Below the pieces are notes generated by a model that was given only the letters and a program-made list of their open reading frames with translations, had not been told where the DNA came from and searched no databases. From positions 162,504 to 226,503 of the forward strand of contig NZ_BMPB01000016.1 in the NCBI RefSeq assembly GCF_014647375.1: a DNA stretch of 64,000 nucleotides, written 5' to 3'. This DNA is from Parabacteroides faecis (GTDB lineage: Bacteria > Bacteroidota > Bacteroidia > Bacteroidales > Tannerellaceae). Below are positions 8,304-19,718 of this stretch, one piece after another. Within the stretch, counting starts at the first letter, position 1. Each line of letters starts with the position of its first letter. The position numbers and the translations under genes are program-made.

Positions 8304-8323
8304 TTTAGCATAAAGGATATACA

Positions 8324-10447
8324 ATGGCAAACGATAAACAATTAACGTTTACAAGAAACATCGGTATCATGGCGCACATCGATGCAGGTAAGACTACGAC
8401 TTCTGAGCGTATTCTTTTCTACACAGGTTTGACGCATAAGATCGGTGAAACACATGATGGTACTGCTACCATGGACTGGATGGCTCAGGAGCAGGAACGT
8501 GGTATTACAATTACTTCCGCTGCTACAACTACATTCTGGAATTACTTGGGTAACAAGTATAAGATCAATCTGATCGATACTCCGGGACACGTTGACTTTA
8601 CAGTAGAGGTTGAACGTTCTCTTCGTGTACTGGACGGTGCTGTTGCTACTTTTTGTGCAGTGGGTGGTGTTGAACCCCAGTCTGAAACCGTATGGCGTCA
8701 GGCTGATAAATATAATGTACCTCGTATCGGTTACGTGAACAAAATGGACCGTTCAGGTGCGAACTACTACGAAGTGATCCGTCAGATGAAGGATGTACTG
8801 GGCGCTCGTCCATGTCCTATCCAGATTCCTATCGGTGCTGAAGAAACTTTCAAAGGTGTAGTAGACTTGGTTAAAATGAAAGCTATTTTCTGGCATGACG
8901 AATCAATGGGTGCTGAATATAGCGTAGAAGAAATCCCTGCTGATCTGCAAGCTGAAGCTGAAGAATGGCGTGATAAGATGTTGGAGGCTCTGGCAGAATG
9001 CGATGACGCTTTGATGGAAAAATATTTTGATGATCCTTCTACTATAACTGAAGAAGAAATCAATGTAGCGATCCGCAAAGGAACATTGGCTATGCAGATC
9101 AATCCGATGACTTGTGGTTCTTCTTTCAAGAATAAGGGTGTTCAGACTCTGTTGGATGCAGTTTGTGCATATCTGCCGTCTCCGGAAGATACTCCTGCTA
9201 TCGAAGGTACAGATCCTAGTGATCCTGAAAAAGTGATTATCCGCAAGCCGTTGTTCGAAGAACCGATGACAGCTTTGGCATTTAAGATCGCAACAGACCC
9301 GTATGTAGGTCGTCTGTGCTTCTTCCGTGTATATGCAGGTGCTATCAATGCCGGTTCTTATGTATTGAATACCCGCTCTGGTAAAAAAGAACGTATCTCT
9401 CGTTTGTTCCAGATGCACTCAAACAAACAGAACCCGATGGAAATGATCGGTTGTGGTGATATTGGTGCAGGTGTTGGTTTCAAAGATATTCGTACAGGTG
9501 ATACGCTGTGTGACGAAAATCATCCGATCACACTGGAATCTATGGACTTCCCGGATCCGGTTATCGGTATCGCTGTAGAGCCTAAGACTCAGAAAGACAT
9601 GGATAAACTGGGTATGGGATTGGCTAAATTGGCTGAAGAAGACCCGACATTCCGTGTACAGACTAACGAAGATACAGGTCAGACTGTTATTAGCGGTATG
9701 GGTGAGCTTCACCTGGATATTATCGTTGACCGTCTGCGCCGCGAATTTAAGGTTGAATGTAATCAGGGTAAACCTCAGGTTACTTACAAAGAAGCTATCA
9801 CTAAATCTGTTGAACTTCGTGAAGTTTATAAGAAACAGTCTGGTGGTCGTGGTAAATTTGCTGATATCATCGTTCGCGTTGAGCCGGCTGACGAAAGCTT
9901 CGAAGGAACTCTGCAGTTCATCGACGAAGTAAAAGGTGGTAACATTCCTAAGGAATTTATCCCGTCAGTACAGAAAGGTTTTGAAAAAGCTATGAAGAAC
10001 GGTATCCTTGCCGGTTATCCGTTGGATAAACTGAAAGTGACTTTGATCGATGGTTCATTCCACCCGGTTGACTCTGACCAGTTGTCTTTCGAGATCGCAG
10101 GTATCCAGGCATTCAAGAGTGCTTCTGAAAAAGCAGGTCCTGCTTTGATGGAACCGATCATGCAGATGGAAGTTGTTACTCCGGAAGAAAGTATGGGTGA
10201 TGTTATCGGTGACTTGAACAAACGTCGCGGCCAGGTAGAAGGTATGGAAACAAGCCGTACCGGTGCACGTGTAGTGAAAGCTAAAGTACCTCTGGCTGAA
10301 ACATTCGGTTATGTAACAGCTCTTCGTACTATCACTTCAGGTCGTGCAACATCTTCAATGCAGTTCTCTCACTATGCTCAGGTATCCTCTTCTATTGCTA
10401 AGCAGGTACTGACAGAAGTACAGGGTCGTGCTGATTTGATCAAATAA
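8324..10447 (+). CDS. fusA: Translation elongation factor G
   Basis: EF-G is the GTPase that drives translocation of tRNA and mRNA on the ribosome. The 707 residues carry G1 AHIDAGKT at 17-24, G2 in [12 protein letters not shown]3 DTPGHVDF and G4 NKMD. Domains II-V follow, with the conserved GMGELHLDI and the domain IV segment YKEAI. Length and motifs are typical of the EF-G form that acts in elongation. The gene closes the str operon and runs on without a terminator into rpsJ, so str and S10 genes are probably co-transcribed, as in many Bacteroidetes. Confidence 0.98.
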   Translation: MANDKQLTFTRNIGIMAHIDAGKTTTSERILFYTGLTHKIGETHDGTATMDWMAQEQERGITITSAATTTFWNYLGNKYKINLIDTPGHVDFTVEVERSLRVLDGAVATFCAVGGVEPQSETVWRQADKYNVPRIGYVNKMDRSGANYYEVIRQMKDVLGARPCPIQIPIGAEETFKGVVDLVKMKAIFWHDESMGAEYSVEEIPADLQAEAEEWRDKMLEALAECDDALMEKYFDDPSTITEEEINVAIRKGTLAMQINPMTCGSSFKNKGVQTLLDAVCAYLPSPEDTPAIEGTDPSDPEKVIIRKPLFEEPMTALAFKIATDPYVGRLCFFRVYAGAINAGSYVLNTRSGKKERISRLFQMHSNKQNPMEMIGCGDIGAGVGFKDIRTGDTLCDENHPITLESMDFPDPVIGIAVEPKTQKDMDKLGMGLAKLAEEDPTFRVQTNEDTGQTVISGMGELHLDIIVDRLRREFKVECNQGKPQVTYKEAITKSVELREVYKKQSGGRGKFADIIVRVEPADESFEGTLQFIDEVKGGNIPKEFIPSVQKGFEKAMKNGILAGYPLDKLKVTLIDGSFHPVDSDQLSFEIAGIQAFKSASEKAGPALMEPIMQMEVVTPEESMGDVIGDLNKRRGQVEGMETSRTGARVVKAKVPLAETFGYVTALRTITSGRATSSMQFSHYAQVSSSIAKQVLTEVQGRADLIK

Positions 10448-10468
10448 TTTAGAAACATATATAACAAT

Positions 10469-10774
10469 ATGAGCCAAAAGATCAGAATTAAATTAAAGTC
10501 TTACGATTATTCTCTGGTAGACAAGTCTGCCGAGAAGATCGTGAAGACGGTAAAGGCTACAGGTGCTGTTGTTAGCGGACCGATTCCCCTGCCTACACAC
10601 AAACGTATCTTTACTGTGAACCGCTCTACTTTCGTTAATAAGAAATCTCGTGAGCAGTTCGAACTATCATCTTATAAAAGATTGATAGATATCTATAGCT
10701 CAACTGCAAAAACAGTTGACGCATTGATGAAGCTGGAATTACCCAGCGGTGTTGAAGTAGAAATTAAAGTGTGA
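10469..10774 (+). CDS. rpsJ: 30S ribosomal protein S10
   Basis: S10 is a head protein of the 30S subunit and in other bacteria also the NusE antitermination partner. The 101 residues start [18 protein letters not shown] and include [17 protein letters not shown], the family loop. It lies 21 bp after fusA and begins the S10 group. No separate promoter or S10 leader is visible in the short gap. Confidence 0.97.
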   Translation: MSQKIRIKLKSYDYSLVDKSAEKIVKTVKATGAVVSGPIPLPTHKRIFTVNRSTFVNKKSREQFELSSYKRLIDIYSSTAKTVDALMKLELPSGVEVEIKV

Positions 10775-10795
10775 GTTATTTAAAAATTAAGTGAA

Positions 10796-11413
10796 ATGCC
10801 AGGATTATTAGGAAAAAAAATCGGAATGACATCCGTTTTCAGTGCCGAGGGAAAGAATCTTCCATGCACTGTTATCGAAGTGGGTCCTTGTGTTGTTACA
10901 CAGATCAAGACTTTGGAGAAAGATGGCTATGAAGCTGTACAGTTGGGTTTCGAAGACAAAAAAGAGAAACACACAACGCAGCCGGAAATGGGTCACTTCA
11001 AAAAAGCCGGTGTAACTCCCAAGAGATACTTGGCCGAGTTCAAGAATTTTGAAACTGCATACAATCTGGGTGACGTGATCACTGTGGATTATCTGGAAGA
11101 TGCAGGTTTTGTTGATGTAGTAGGTACATCAAAAGGTAAAGGTTTCCAGGGTGTAGTAAAACGTCATGGTTTCGGTGGTGTAGGTCAGACTACTCACGGT
11201 CAGCATAACCGTTTGCGTGCTCCCGGTGGTATCGGTGCTTGTTCTTACCCTGCAAAGGTATTCAAGGGCATGCGTATGGCCGGACAGATGGGTAATGAAC
11301 GTGTAACAGTTCAGAACCTGGAAGTGATCAAGGTAATGCCGGAACATAATCTTTTATTGGTTAAAGGATCTGTTCCAGGAGCAAAAGGTTCAATCTTATT
11401 AATTGAAAAGTAA
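10796..11413 (+). CDS. rplC: 50S ribosomal protein L3
   Basis: L3 is an early-assembly protein reaching towards the peptidyl transferase centre. The 205 residues begin [20 protein letters not shown]. They contain the central extension [20 protein letters not shown], the family's most conserved block, with the glutamine that is methylated in E. coli. Its last base is the first base of rplD (TAATG), so the two are translationally coupled. Confidence 0.97.
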   Translation: MPGLLGKKIGMTSVFSAEGKNLPCTVIEVGPCVVTQIKTLEKDGYEAVQLGFEDKKEKHTTQPEMGHFKKAGVTPKRYLAEFKNFETAYNLGDVITVDYLEDAGFVDVVGTSKGKGFQGVVKRHGFGGVGQTTHGQHNRLRAPGGIGACSYPAKVFKGMRMAGQMGNERVTVQNLEVIKVMPEHNLLLVKGSVPGAKGSILLIEK

Positions 11414-12042
11414 TGGAACTGAGCGTATTTAATATTAAAGGTGAAGATACCGGAAGAAAGGTAACTTTGAACGATGCTATCTTCGGCATTGAACCAAATG
11501 ATCATGCCATTTACCTGGATGTAAAACAGTATTTGGCTAACCAGCGTCAGGGTACTCACAAATCGAAAGAAAGAAGTGAGATCTCTGGTAGTACACGCAA
11601 ACTGATCCGTCAGAAAGGTGGTGGTGGAGCCCGTCGTGGTGATATCAACTCTCCAGTATTGGTTGGTGGTGCTCGCGTTTTCGGTCCGAAACCGAGAGAT
11701 TATGAGTTCAAATTGAACAAGAAGGTAAAGGGTCTGGCTCGTAAGTCTGCATTGGCTTATAAAGCTAAAAATAATGCAATTGTAGTTATTGAGGATTTCG
11801 CTCTGGAAGCTCCGAAAACTAAAGAATTTGTAACAATTGCTAAAAACCTGAAAGTGGCTGATAAAAAGTTACTTATGGTTTTACCGGAGAAAAATAATTT
11901 TGTATATTTGTCGGCTCGTAATTTAGAAAAGACAAGTGTTATAACAGCCTCTGAATTAAACACATACAAAGTGCTTGATGCAGCTAATTTGGTTTTGACT
12001 GAGAGCTCTATTGCTGTTATAGAAAAACTTTTTAATGCATAA
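11413..12042 (+). CDS. rplD: 50S ribosomal protein L4
   Basis: L4 binds 23S rRNA domain I and lines the exit tunnel; in E. coli it also represses the S10 operon. The 209 residues include the basic loop [17 protein letters not shown] and the VFGPKPRDY motif. The start overlaps the rplC stop by one base. No L4-type leader is recognisable upstream of rpsJ, so autoregulation, if present, differs from E. coli. Confidence 0.97.
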   Translation: MELSVFNIKGEDTGRKVTLNDAIFGIEPNDHAIYLDVKQYLANQRQGTHKSKERSEISGSTRKLIRQKGGGGARRGDINSPVLVGGARVFGPKPRDYEFKLNKKVKGLARKSALAYKAKNNAIVVIEDFALEAPKTKEFVTIAKNLKVADKKLLMVLPEKNNFVYLSARNLEKTSVITASELNTYKVLDAANLVLTESSIAVIEKLFNA

Positions 12043-12053
12043 GGAGTAAAGAA

Positions 12054-12347
12054 ATGGGAATTATCATTAAACCTATAGTAACAGAGAAGCAAACAGCGAT
12101 TACAGAAAAAATGGCTAATCGCTATGGTTTTCGTGTTTCTCCTGATGCCAACAAGTTGGAGATCAAAAAAGCTGTACAGGATATGTATAATGTAACCGTA
12201 GTTGATGTTAACACCATCAACTACTCTGGCAAGCAGAAAAGCCGTTATACAAAATCAGGTATTATCAATGGTAAACAGTCAGCTTTTAAGAAGGCAATCG
12301 TAACGTTGAAAGAAGGAGAAACAATTGATTTCTTTAGTAATATCTAA
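12054..12347 (+). CDS. rplW: 50S ribosomal protein L23
   Basis: L23 sits at the tunnel exit and docks trigger factor, SRP and the translocon. The 97 residues begin with the diagnostic [13 protein letters not shown]. They keep the F.V...ANK.EIKKAVQ.MY pattern and the C-terminal beta hairpin. It follows rplD by 11 bp. Confidence 0.96.
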   Translation: MGIIIKPIVTEKQTAITEKMANRYGFRVSPDANKLEIKKAVQDMYNVTVVDVNTINYSGKQKSRYTKSGIINGKQSAFKKAIVTLKEGETIDFFSNI

Positions 12348-12355
12348 AAAAAGAA

Positions 12356-13180
<825 letters not shown>

Positions 13181-13200
13181 TCTGATTAATTAAGTAAACT

Positions 13201-13470
13201 ATGAGTCGTTCACTAAAAAAAGGCCCGTATATTAACGTAAAGCTGGAAAAGAAAGTCTTGACTATGAATGAGTCAGGAAAGAAAGCTGTAGTTAAGACAT
13301 GGGCAAGAGCTTCAATGATCTCGCCTGATTTCGTAGGCCATACTATTGCAGTTCATAATGGAAATAAATTTATTCCTGTTTTTGTAACCGAGAATATGGT
13401 AGGTCACAAGCTGGGAGAGTTTTCTCCTACTCGTACGTTCCGTGGACACGCCGGTAACAAGAAAAAATAA
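13201..13470 (+). CDS. rpsS: 30S ribosomal protein S19
   Basis: S19 forms a complex with S13 in the 30S head. The 89 residues start [19 protein letters not shown] and contain the family signature [18 protein letters not shown]. It is separated from rplV by 53 bp without an obvious hairpin. Confidence 0.97.
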   Translation: MSRSLKKGPYINVKLEKKVLTMNESGKKAVVKTWARASMISPDFVGHTIAVHNGNKFIPVFVTENMVGHKLGEFSPTRTFRGHAGNKKK

Positions 13471-13523
13471 GTATCGGTAGTAACAGGAATTCAGGAATCT
13501 GAAAATAAAAAGAATCAATAAAA

Positions 13524-13934
13524 ATGGGTGCTAGAAAAAGAATATCAGCTGAAGCAAGAAAAGAAGCCCAAAAGACCATGTACTTCGCAAAGTTGCGTAA
13601 CGTACCTACTTCTCCGCGTAAGATGCGTCTCGTTGTAGACATGATCCGCGGTATGGAAGTATTCCGTGCGCTTGGTGTTTTGAAGTTTTCTAACAAGGAA
13701 GCTGCAGCAAGAGTAGAAAAATTGCTTCGTTCAGCAATTGCCAATTGGGAGCAGAAAAATGAACGTAAAGCAGAAACTGGTGAGTTGTTTGTTTCTTCAA
13801 TCAGCGTAGATTGCGCTACTACATTGAAGAGAATGCGTCCGGCTCCCCAGGGTAGAGGATACAGAATTCGTAAACGTTCGAACCATGTAACCTTGTTTGT
13901 TGATACACTTAGTAAAAACGATAGTCAAAATTAA
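13524..13934 (+). CDS. rplV: 50S ribosomal protein L22
   Basis: L22 spans the exit tunnel wall with a long beta hairpin. The 136 residues include [20 protein letters not shown] near the N-terminus and the hairpin tip [18 protein letters not shown], where macrolide-related changes arise in other species. The tip looks wild type. Confidence 0.97.
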   Translation: MGARKRISAEARKEAQKTMYFAKLRNVPTSPRKMRLVVDMIRGMEVFRALGVLKFSNKEAAARVEKLLRSAIANWEQKNERKAETGELFVSSISVDCATTLKRMRPAPQGRGYRIRKRSNHVTLFVDTLSKNDSQN

Positions 13935-13940
13935 TTGTAG

Positions 13941-14678
13941 ATGGGACAAAAAGTTAATCCGGTTAGTAATCGTTTAGGAATCATCCGTGGTTGGGATTCC
14001 AATTGGTATGGCGGCAAAAATTACGGAGATACTTTGCTGGAAGATAGCAAGATCCGTAAATACTTGAATGCTCGTCTTGCTAAAGCTAGTGTATCTCGTA
14101 TCGTTATTGAACGTACGCTTAAGTTGATCACAATAACAGTTTGCACATCACGTCCGGGCATTATCATCGGTAAAGGTGGTCAGGAAGTTGATAAATTGAA
14201 AGAAGAGTTGAAAAAGATTACCGACAAAGAAGTTCAGATCAACATCTTTGAGGTAAAAAGACCCGAATTAGACGCAGTTATTGTTGCAAACAATATTGCA
14301 CGTCAGCTTGAAGGAAAAATTGCTTACCGTCGCGCTATCAAGATGGCTATCGCCTCTACCATGAGAATGGGTGCCGAAGGTATTAAAGTGCAAGTATCTG
14401 GTCGTTTGAATGGTGCTGAAATGGCCCGTTCTGAAATGTACAAAGAAGGAAGAACTCCGTTACACACTCTGAGAGCAGATATCGATTACGCTTTGGCTGA
14501 AGCGTTGACGAAAGTTGGCTTGCTGGGTATTAAGGTATGGATCTGCCGTGGTGAAGTTTATGGTAAGAGAGATCTTGCTCCTTCATTCACTGCTTCTAAA
14601 GATTCAGGCCGCAGAAATGAGAATGCCGGTGGCAACAGAGGAGATAAGAACTTCAAGAGAAAAAAAGCTAATCGTTAA
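13941..14678 (+). CDS. rpsC: 30S ribosomal protein S3
   Basis: S3 helps form the mRNA entry channel. The 245 residues begin [20 protein letters not shown]. They contain the KH motif [17 protein letters not shown] and the conserved [12 protein letters not shown], with a basic disordered C-terminus. It starts 6 bp after rplV. Confidence 0.97.
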   Translation: MGQKVNPVSNRLGIIRGWDSNWYGGKNYGDTLLEDSKIRKYLNARLAKASVSRIVIERTLKLITITVCTSRPGIIIGKGGQEVDKLKEELKKITDKEVQINIFEVKRPELDAVIVANNIARQLEGKIAYRRAIKMAIASTMRMGAEGIKVQVSGRLNGAEMARSEMYKEGRTPLHTLRADIDYALAEALTKVGLLGIKVWICRGEVYGKRDLAPSFTASKDSGRRNENAGGNRGDKNFKRKKANR

Positions 14679-14697
14679 ACGTTAGAATTAAGAAGAG

Positions 14698-15132
14698 ATG
14701 TTACAACCAAAGAAAACCAAGTTCAGAAGACAGCAGAAAGGCCGCATGAAGGGTGAAGCTCAACGTGGCAACCAGCTGGCATTCGGTTCGTTTGGTATAA
14801 AAGCGTTAGAGAATAAATGGATTACCGGTCGCCAGATTGAAGCTGCCCGTATCGCGGTAACTCGTTATATGCAACGTCAAGGTCAGGTTTGGGTTCGGAT
14901 TTTCCCGGATAAACCTATTACAAAGAAACCGGCCGAAGTACGTATGGGTAAAGGTAAAGGTAACCCGGAAGGATTTGTTGCACCTGTTACTCCAGGTCGT
15001 CTTATTTTCGAAATCGAAGGTGTTCCCTTTGATGTTGCAAAAGAAGCATTGCGCTTAGCGGCTCAGAAGCTTCCTGTAACAACGAAATTTGTTGTGAGAC
15101 GTGATTATGATATGGCTAATCAAAATGCGTAA
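14698..15132 (+). CDS. rplP: 50S ribosomal protein L16
   Basis: L16 organises the A-site region of the 50S subunit. The 144 residues start [19 protein letters not shown] and contain [16 protein letters not shown], the conserved loop near the A site. Gene order and spacing (20 bp after rpsC) are canonical. Confidence 0.97.
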   Translation: MLQPKKTKFRRQQKGRMKGEAQRGNQLAFGSFGIKALENKWITGRQIEAARIAVTRYMQRQGQVWVRIFPDKPITKKPAEVRMGKGKGNPEGFVAPVTPGRLIFEIEGVPFDVAKEALRLAAQKLPVTTKFVVRRDYDMANQNA

Positions 15133-15137
15133 TTGTT

Positions 15138-15335
15138 ATGAAGATTGCAGAAATTAGAGAATTAAGCACAAAAGAATTGCTTGAAAGAGTAGATGCTGAG
15201 GTTGCTGCCTACGATCAGAAGGTTATTAACCACACTATCTCTCCGACAGACAACCCTGCTCAGATTAAACAACAACGCAGGATGATTGCGCGCATGAAAA
15301 CAGAATTGCGCCAGAGAGAACTTAACAACAAATAA
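15138..15335 (+). CDS. rpmC: 50S ribosomal protein L29
   Basis: L29 sits beside L23 at the tunnel exit. The 65 residues form a two-helix protein beginning MKIAEIRELSTKELLERVDA, with the conserved QQRRMIARMKTELRQRE towards the end. Short spacing on both sides shows co-transcription. Confidence 0.95.
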   Translation: MKIAEIRELSTKELLERVDAEVAAYDQKVINHTISPTDNPAQIKQQRRMIARMKTELRQRELNNK

Positions 15336-15344
15336 TTGAGCCTG

Positions 15345-15602
15345 ATGGAAACTAGAAATTTAAGAAAAGAAAGAACGGGCGTGGTTACTAGCAACAAGAT
15401 GGATAAAAGCATCACTGTTGCTATTAAATGGAAGGAAAAACACCCCATTTATGGTAAGTTCGTTAACAAAACGAAGAAATATCATGCTCACGACGAAAAG
15501 AACGAGTGCAATATCGGTGATACCGTAAAAATTATGGAAACTCGTCCTTTGAGCAAAACAAAGAGATGGAGACTTGTTCAAATAATCGAAAGAGCTAAGT
15601 AA
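15345..15602 (+). CDS. rpsQ: 30S ribosomal protein S17
   Basis: S17 is a primary 16S rRNA-binding OB-fold protein. The start is set at the ATG at 15345 ([20 protein letters not shown], 85 residues) rather than the in-frame TTG at 15336 that abuts the rpmC stop, because relatives begin [14 protein letters not shown]. The motif [20 protein letters not shown] is diagnostic. Confidence 0.95.
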   Translation: METRNLRKERTGVVTSNKMDKSITVAIKWKEKHPIYGKFVNKTKKYHAHDEKNECNIGDTVKIMETRPLSKTKRWRLVQIIERAK

Positions 15603-15603
15603 C

Positions 15604-15969
15604 ATGATACAACAAGAATCTAGACTAGTAGTAGCAGATAACAGTGGCGCAAAAGAATGTTTGTGTATCCGTGTATTAGGCGGTACAAGAAAACGTTACG
15701 CTTCTGTTGGGGATGTAATTGTAGTTGCAATTAAGAGTGTAATCCCATCAAGTGATGTGAAGAAGGGTGCTGTTTCTAAGGCTATCATTGTTCGCACTAA
15801 AAAAGAAATCCGTCGCCCGGATGGTTCATACATTCGTTTCGATGATAACGCTTGCGTATTGTTGAATGCCGGTGGTGATATTCGTGGAAGCCGTATCTTT
15901 GGTCCGGTTGCCAGAGAACTTCGTGCAACAAATATGAAAATTGTTTCACTTGCACCTGAAGTACTTTAA
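15604..15969 (+). CDS. rplN: 50S ribosomal protein L14
   Basis: L14 is at the subunit interface, contacting helix 44 and the binding site of the silencing factor RsfS. The 121 residues include the signature [18 protein letters not shown] and the C-terminal [11 protein letters not shown]. It begins one base after the rpsQ stop. Confidence 0.98.
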   Translation: MIQQESRLVVADNSGAKECLCIRVLGGTRKRYASVGDVIVVAIKSVIPSSDVKKGAVSKAIIVRTKKEIRRPDGSYIRFDDNACVLLNAGGDIRGSRIFGPVARELRATNMKIVSLAPEVL

Positions 15970-15987
15970 TTCGTAAAATTTAAGGTA

Positions 15988-16308
15988 ATGAGTAAATTAC
16001 ATATCAAAAAAGGCGATATAGTTTTTGTTAATACCGGCGAAGACAAAGGTAAAACAGGTCGTGTTTTACAGGTACTCGTAGACGAGAACCGTGCTATTGT
16101 TGAAGGTGTTAACATGGTATCAAAGCATACTAAGCCTAATGCAAAGAATCCGCAAGGAGGAATTGAAAAGAAAGAAGCTCCTATTCATCTTTCAAACCTG
16201 AACGTGGTTGACCCGAAAACTGGAAAACCGACACGTATCGGACGTAAAGAAAATGCTGAAGGTGCTTTAGTTCGTTATTCTAAAAAATCAGGGGAGGAAA
16301 TTAAGTAA
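15988..16308 (+). CDS. rplX: 50S ribosomal protein L24
   Basis: L24 initiates 50S assembly. The 106 residues have the KOW motif [20 protein letters not shown] near the N-terminus, then [18 protein letters not shown]. Its final base is the first base of the rplE start codon (TAATG), so the two are coupled. Confidence 0.97.
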   Translation: MSKLHIKKGDIVFVNTGEDKGKTGRVLQVLVDENRAIVEGVNMVSKHTKPNAKNPQGGIEKKEAPIHLSNLNVVDPKTGKPTRIGRKENAEGALVRYSKKSGEEIK

Positions 16309-16865
16309 TGAGCAATACTGCCAGTCTTAAAAAAGAATATCAGGACAGAATTGTTCCTGCTTTGACGAAAGAGTTCGGATATAAGTCGGTAATGCAGGTT
16401 CCCGTACTGAAAAAGATTGTTATCAATCAGGGATTAGGTATGGCTGCTGCTGATAAGAAGATCATCGATATCGCAATCAGCGAATTGTCTACAATTACAG
16501 GTCAGAAAGCTGTTGCAACAGTTTCTAAAAAGGATATCTCAAACTTTAAGTTGCGTAAAAAAATGCCGATTGGTGTGATGGTAACATTGCGTCGTGAGCA
16601 GATGTACGAATTTTTGGAAAGATTAGTTCGTATCGCTCTTCCGCGTATTCGTGACTTTAAAGGTATTGAAAGTAAGTTAGATGGTAGAGGTAATTATACC
16701 ATGGGTATTCAGGAACAAATCATTTTTCCTGAAATAAATATCGATAATATTACTAAAATATTAGGAATGAATATTACCTTTGTGACCTCTGCGAAAACAG
16801 ATGAAGAAGGGTATGCTCTGTTGAGAGAATTTGGGTTGCCTTTTAAAAATGCAAAAAAAGACTAA
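16308..16865 (+). CDS. rplE: 50S ribosomal protein L5
   Basis: L5 binds 5S rRNA and contacts the P-site tRNA. The 185 residues contain [13 protein letters not shown], the K.S.SNFKLR-like block [20 protein letters not shown] and the C-terminal [19 protein letters not shown]. It overlaps rplX by one base. Confidence 0.97.
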   Translation: MSNTASLKKEYQDRIVPALTKEFGYKSVMQVPVLKKIVINQGLGMAAADKKIIDIAISELSTITGQKAVATVSKKDISNFKLRKKMPIGVMVTLRREQMYEFLERLVRIALPRIRDFKGIESKLDGRGNYTMGIQEQIIFPEINIDNITKILGMNITFVTSAKTDEEGYALLREFGLPFKNAKKD

Positions 16866-16868
16866 GTT

Positions 16869-17138
16869 ATGGCTAAGGAATCAATGAAAGCCCGCGAGGT
16901 TAAAAGAGCAAAGCTTGTGGCTAAATATGCAGCTAAAAGAGCTGAACTGAAGGCTGCCGGCGACTATGAAGCTCTGCAGGCTTTACCTAAAAATGCTTCT
17001 CCTGTACGTTTGCACAATCGTTGCAAGATCACAGGACGTCCGAAAGGGTATGTACGCCAGTTCGGCATTTCACGTATTCAATTCCGTGAAATGGCATCCA
17101 ATGGTTTAATCCCGGGTGTAAAGAAAGCAAGTTGGTAA
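16869..17138 (+). CDS. rpsN: 30S ribosomal protein S14 (zinc-free form)
   Basis: S14 completes assembly of the 30S head. The 89-residue length and the absence of CXXC pairs mark the zinc-independent form. The core [20 protein letters not shown] and the ending [11 protein letters not shown] are diagnostic. It starts 3 bp after rplE. Confidence 0.96.
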   Translation: MAKESMKAREVKRAKLVAKYAAKRAELKAAGDYEALQALPKNASPVRLHNRCKITGRPKGYVRQFGISRIQFREMASNGLIPGVKKASW

Positions 17139-17192
17139 GTTTTTTTATTTAAATATTGTCCGGGTGGCCGGATCAATTTAATTCATTTATAT
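17139..17192 (+). promoter_or_regulatory. Hairpin in the rpsN-rpsH gap
   Basis: Right after the rpsN stop there is a seven-T run, and then a stable stem: ATTGTCCGG at 17155-17163 pairs with CCGGATCAAT at 17168-17177 (one bulged A, 4-nt loop). This is the strongest hairpin inside the spc gene string. The T-run precedes the hairpin, so it is not a simple terminator. It may be an RNA-processing or ribosomal-protein binding site controlling rpsH onward; that role is inference. Confidence 0.45.
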
Positions 17193-17588
17193 ATGACAGA
17201 TCCTATTGCAGATTATTTGACAAGATTGCGTAACGCAATCAAAGCGAAGCACAGAGTTGTTGAAGTGCCGGCGTCAAATTTAAAGAAAGAGATCACTAAG
17301 ATCCTCTTCGAAAAGGGTTACATTCTTAATTTTAAGTTTGTAGAAGATGGTCCTCAGGGTACAATTAAGATTGCCCTGAAGTATGACCTGGTAAACAAAG
17401 TGAATGCAATCAAGAAGCTTCAAAGAGTTTCTACTCCAGGTTTGCGTAAGTACACTGGTTACAAAGAAATGCCGAGAGTATTGAATGGTTTAGGTATTGC
17501 CGTTCTTTCTACTTCTAAGGGTGTGATGACTGACAAAGAAGCCCGCGATCTTAAAATCGGTGGTGAAGTATTATGTTATGTTTATTAA
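17193..17588 (+). CDS. rpsH: 30S ribosomal protein S8
   Basis: S8 is a primary 16S rRNA binder and in E. coli the spc operon repressor. The 131 residues start MTDPIADYLTRLRNAIKAKH. The C-terminal STSKGVMTDKEARDLKIGGE is the family's RNA-contacting signature. A 54-bp gap with a hairpin precedes it, whereas the neighbouring genes are nearly contiguous. Confidence 0.97.
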   Translation: MTDPIADYLTRLRNAIKAKHRVVEVPASNLKKEITKILFEKGYILNFKFVEDGPQGTIKIALKYDLVNKVNAIKKLQRVSTPGLRKYTGYKEMPRVLNGLGIAVLSTSKGVMTDKEARDLKIGGEVLCYVY

Positions 17589-17604
17589 TTAGGAGGAAAG
17601 AAGA

Positions 17605-18156
17605 ATGTCAAGAATAGGAAAATTACCAATTCATGTGCCAGCCGGTGTAACGGTTACGATTAAGGATAGCGTAGTGACTGTAAAAGGTCCTAAGGGCGAA
17701 ATGACTCAGGCTGTTAATCCTGATATTAATGTAACTCTGGAAGATGGAGTTATTCATTTAACAAGACCGACAGACGACAAGAACCATCGCGCATTACATG
17801 GTTTATATCGTTCTTTGATCAACAATATGGTGATCGGTGTATCTGAAGGATACAAAAAAGAACTGGAACTGGTGGGTGTTGGTTATCGTGTGTCTAACAC
17901 AGGACAGTTACTGGATCTTTCTTTAGGTTATACTCACAATATTTATTTGCAGTTACCGAAAGAAGTGAAAGTTGAAACGAAGACTGAGAGAAATAAGAAT
18001 CCTCTTATTATCCTTGAATCAGCTGATAAACAATTAATAGGTCAGATTTGTGCAAAGATTCGTTCATTCAGAATGCCGGAACCGTATAAAGGTAAGGGTA
18101 TTAAGTTCGTGGGTGAAGAAATTCGCAGAAAGTCTGGTAAATCAGCAGGTAAGTAA
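17605..18156 (+). CDS. rplF: 50S ribosomal protein L6
   Basis: L6 lies near the factor-binding site of the 50S subunit. The 183 residues begin MSRIGKLPIHVPAGVTV and contain the C-terminal signature PEPYKGKGIKFVGEEIRRK. An AGGAGG-like AGGAGGAAAG lies about 10 bp upstream, an unusually good Shine-Dalgarno for this phylum. Confidence 0.97.
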   Translation: MSRIGKLPIHVPAGVTVTIKDSVVTVKGPKGEMTQAVNPDINVTLEDGVIHLTRPTDDKNHRALHGLYRSLINNMVIGVSEGYKKELELVGVGYRVSNTGQLLDLSLGYTHNIYLQLPKEVKVETKTERNKNPLIILESADKQLIGQICAKIRSFRMPEPYKGKGIKFVGEEIRRKSGKSAGK

Positions 18157-18177
18157 TCTACGTAAACTGAAATTATC

Positions 18178-18522
18178 ATGACAACGAAGGAAGAAAGAAG
18201 ATTAAAAATAAAACGAGGTATACGTGGCAAAGTTTCAGGAACTCCTGAATGTCCGCGCCTTACTGTGTTTAGAAGCAACAAGCAGATCTATGCACAGGTT
18301 ATAGATGATACTACAGGTAAAACTTTGGCTGCTGCTTCATCTTTGAAATTAGATGTTAAGGCTCCTAAAAAAGAAATCGCTGCCCAGGTTGGTGGATTGA
18401 TCGCTAAAAGCGCTCAGGAAGCTGGTGTAAAGGCTGTAGTTTTCGACCGTAACGGTTACCTGTATCATGGGAGAATTAAAGAATTAGCAGATGCTGCACG
18501 TAACGGCGGCCTTAAATTTTAA
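18178..18522 (+). CDS. rplR: 50S ribosomal protein L18
   Basis: L18 binds 5S rRNA. The 114 residues contain [18 protein letters not shown] and end with [20 protein letters not shown], both typical. It abuts or overlaps rpsE by one base, depending on the rpsE start chosen. Confidence 0.96.
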   Translation: MTTKEERRLKIKRGIRGKVSGTPECPRLTVFRSNKQIYAQVIDDTTGKTLAAASSLKLDVKAPKKEIAAQVGGLIAKSAQEAGVKAVVFDRNGYLYHGRIKELADAARNGGLKF

Positions 18523-18527
18523 TGAAG

Positions 18528-19046
18528 ATGGCAGGAGTTAATAATAGAGTTAAATCGACCAACGACTTAGAGTTGAAGGACAGATTGGTTGCAATCAACC
18601 GCGTAACTAAAGTAACAAAAGGTGGACGTACTTTTAGTTTTGCTGCTATTGTAGTAGTAGGAAACGAAGATGGTATCATCGGTTGGGGCTTAGGTAAAGC
18701 CGGTGAAGTAACGACAGCTATCGCTAAAGGTGTAGAAGCTGCTAAAAAGAATTTGATCAAGGTTCCTGTTCACAAAGGTACTATTCCTCACGAACAGCTT
18801 GCTAAATTCGGTGGCGCACAGGTATTGATCAGACCGGCATCTCACGGTACCGGAGTAAAAGCCGGTGGTGCTATGCGTGCTGTATTAGAAAGTGTTGGTA
18901 TTACTGACGTTTTGGCAAAATCAAAAGGATCTTCAAACCCTCACAACTTAGTAAAAGCTACTATTGCTGCTTTGGGTGAATTGAGAAGTCCGTTTACTGT
19001 TGCTCAGAACAGGGGTATTGCTGTTGAAAAAGTGTTTAGAGGTTAA
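18528..19046 (+). CDS. rpsE: 30S ribosomal protein S5
   Basis: S5 helps shape the decoding site and mRNA entry. The start at 18528 ([20 protein letters not shown], 172 residues) is preferred because relatives begin there; an in-frame ATG two codons earlier (18522) overlaps the rplR stop and could couple translation. The [19 protein letters not shown] block and the C-terminal domain with [16 protein letters not shown] are diagnostic. Confidence 0.95.
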   Translation: MAGVNNRVKSTNDLELKDRLVAINRVTKVTKGGRTFSFAAIVVVGNEDGIIGWGLGKAGEVTTAIAKGVEAAKKNLIKVPVHKGTIPHEQLAKFGGAQVLIRPASHGTGVKAGGAMRAVLESVGITDVLAKSKGSSNPHNLVKATIAALGELRSPFTVAQNRGIAVEKVFRG

Positions 19047-19062
19047 TTAGGGAGGAAAAATT

Positions 19063-19239
19063 ATGGCAACTATTAAAATTAAACAAGTTAAGAGTAGAAT
19101 TAAATGCCCGAAAGACCAAAAAAGAACACTTGATGCACTGGGCCTGACAAAATTGAACCGTGTAGTAGAACATGAAGCTACTCCGGCTATCTTGGGCATG
19201 GTTGAGAAAGTGAAACATTTGGTTTCAGTAGAAAAGTAA
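19063..19239 (+). CDS. rpmD: 50S ribosomal protein L30
   Basis: This is a small gene of 58 codons plus stop. The translation begins MATIKIKQVKSRIKCPKDQK and continues RTLDALGLTKLNRVVEHEAT, the classic L30 pattern, ending LVSVEK. GGAGG lies 7-11 bp upstream of the ATG. Its place between rpsE and rplO is the canonical spc order. Confidence 0.95.
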   Translation: MATIKIKQVKSRIKCPKDQKRTLDALGLTKLNRVVEHEATPAILGMVEKVKHLVSVEK

Positions 19240-19268
19240 TAATTGGTTGAAAAAATAAATTATAAGAT

Positions 19269-19715
19269 ATGAACTTATCAAATTTAAAACCTGCTGAAGG
19301 ATCTACTAAGACCAGAAAAAGAATCGGCCGTGGTCCGGGTTCAGGATTAGGAGGTACTTCAACAAGAGGTCATAAAGGAGCGAAGTCTAGATCTGGTTAT
19401 TCAAGAAAGATCGGATTTGAAGGTGGTCAGATGCCAATTCAGAGACGTTTGCCTAAATTTGGTTTCAAGAATATTAACCGTGTGGAATATAAAGCTATCA
19501 ATATCGCAACATTACAGTTAATGGCTGAATCTCAGAACATAACTAAGATTGGTGTTGATGAATTGATCGAAGCTGGTTTTATTTCTGCATCTCAACTGGT
19601 TAAAATTCTTGGTAATGGTAGTCTTACTGCTAAATTAGAAGTTGAAGCTCACGCTTTCTCTAAGAGTGCAGAAGCAGCTATCCAGGCCGCAGGTGGAACT
19701 GTTGTTAAACTCTAA
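19269..19715 (+). CDS. rplO: 50S ribosomal protein L15
   Basis: L15 is a late-assembly 50S protein. The 148 residues start [20 protein letters not shown]. They contain the glycine-rich [20 protein letters not shown] and the ending [13 protein letters not shown]. It is 3 bp from secY. Confidence 0.97.
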   Translation: MNLSNLKPAEGSTKTRKRIGRGPGSGLGGTSTRGHKGAKSRSGYSRKIGFEGGQMPIQRRLPKFGFKNINRVEYKAINIATLQLMAESQNITKIGVDELIEAGFISASQLVKILGNGSLTAKLEVEAHAFSKSAEAAIQAAGGTVVKL

Positions 19716-19718
19716 GTC

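Noticed and set aside
7860-9420. Long minus-strand open frames opposite rpsG and fusA, including one of 171 codons
   Set aside because: They are antisense shadows of highly conserved genes, with no start context, no family resemblance and cysteine/serine-rich random composition.
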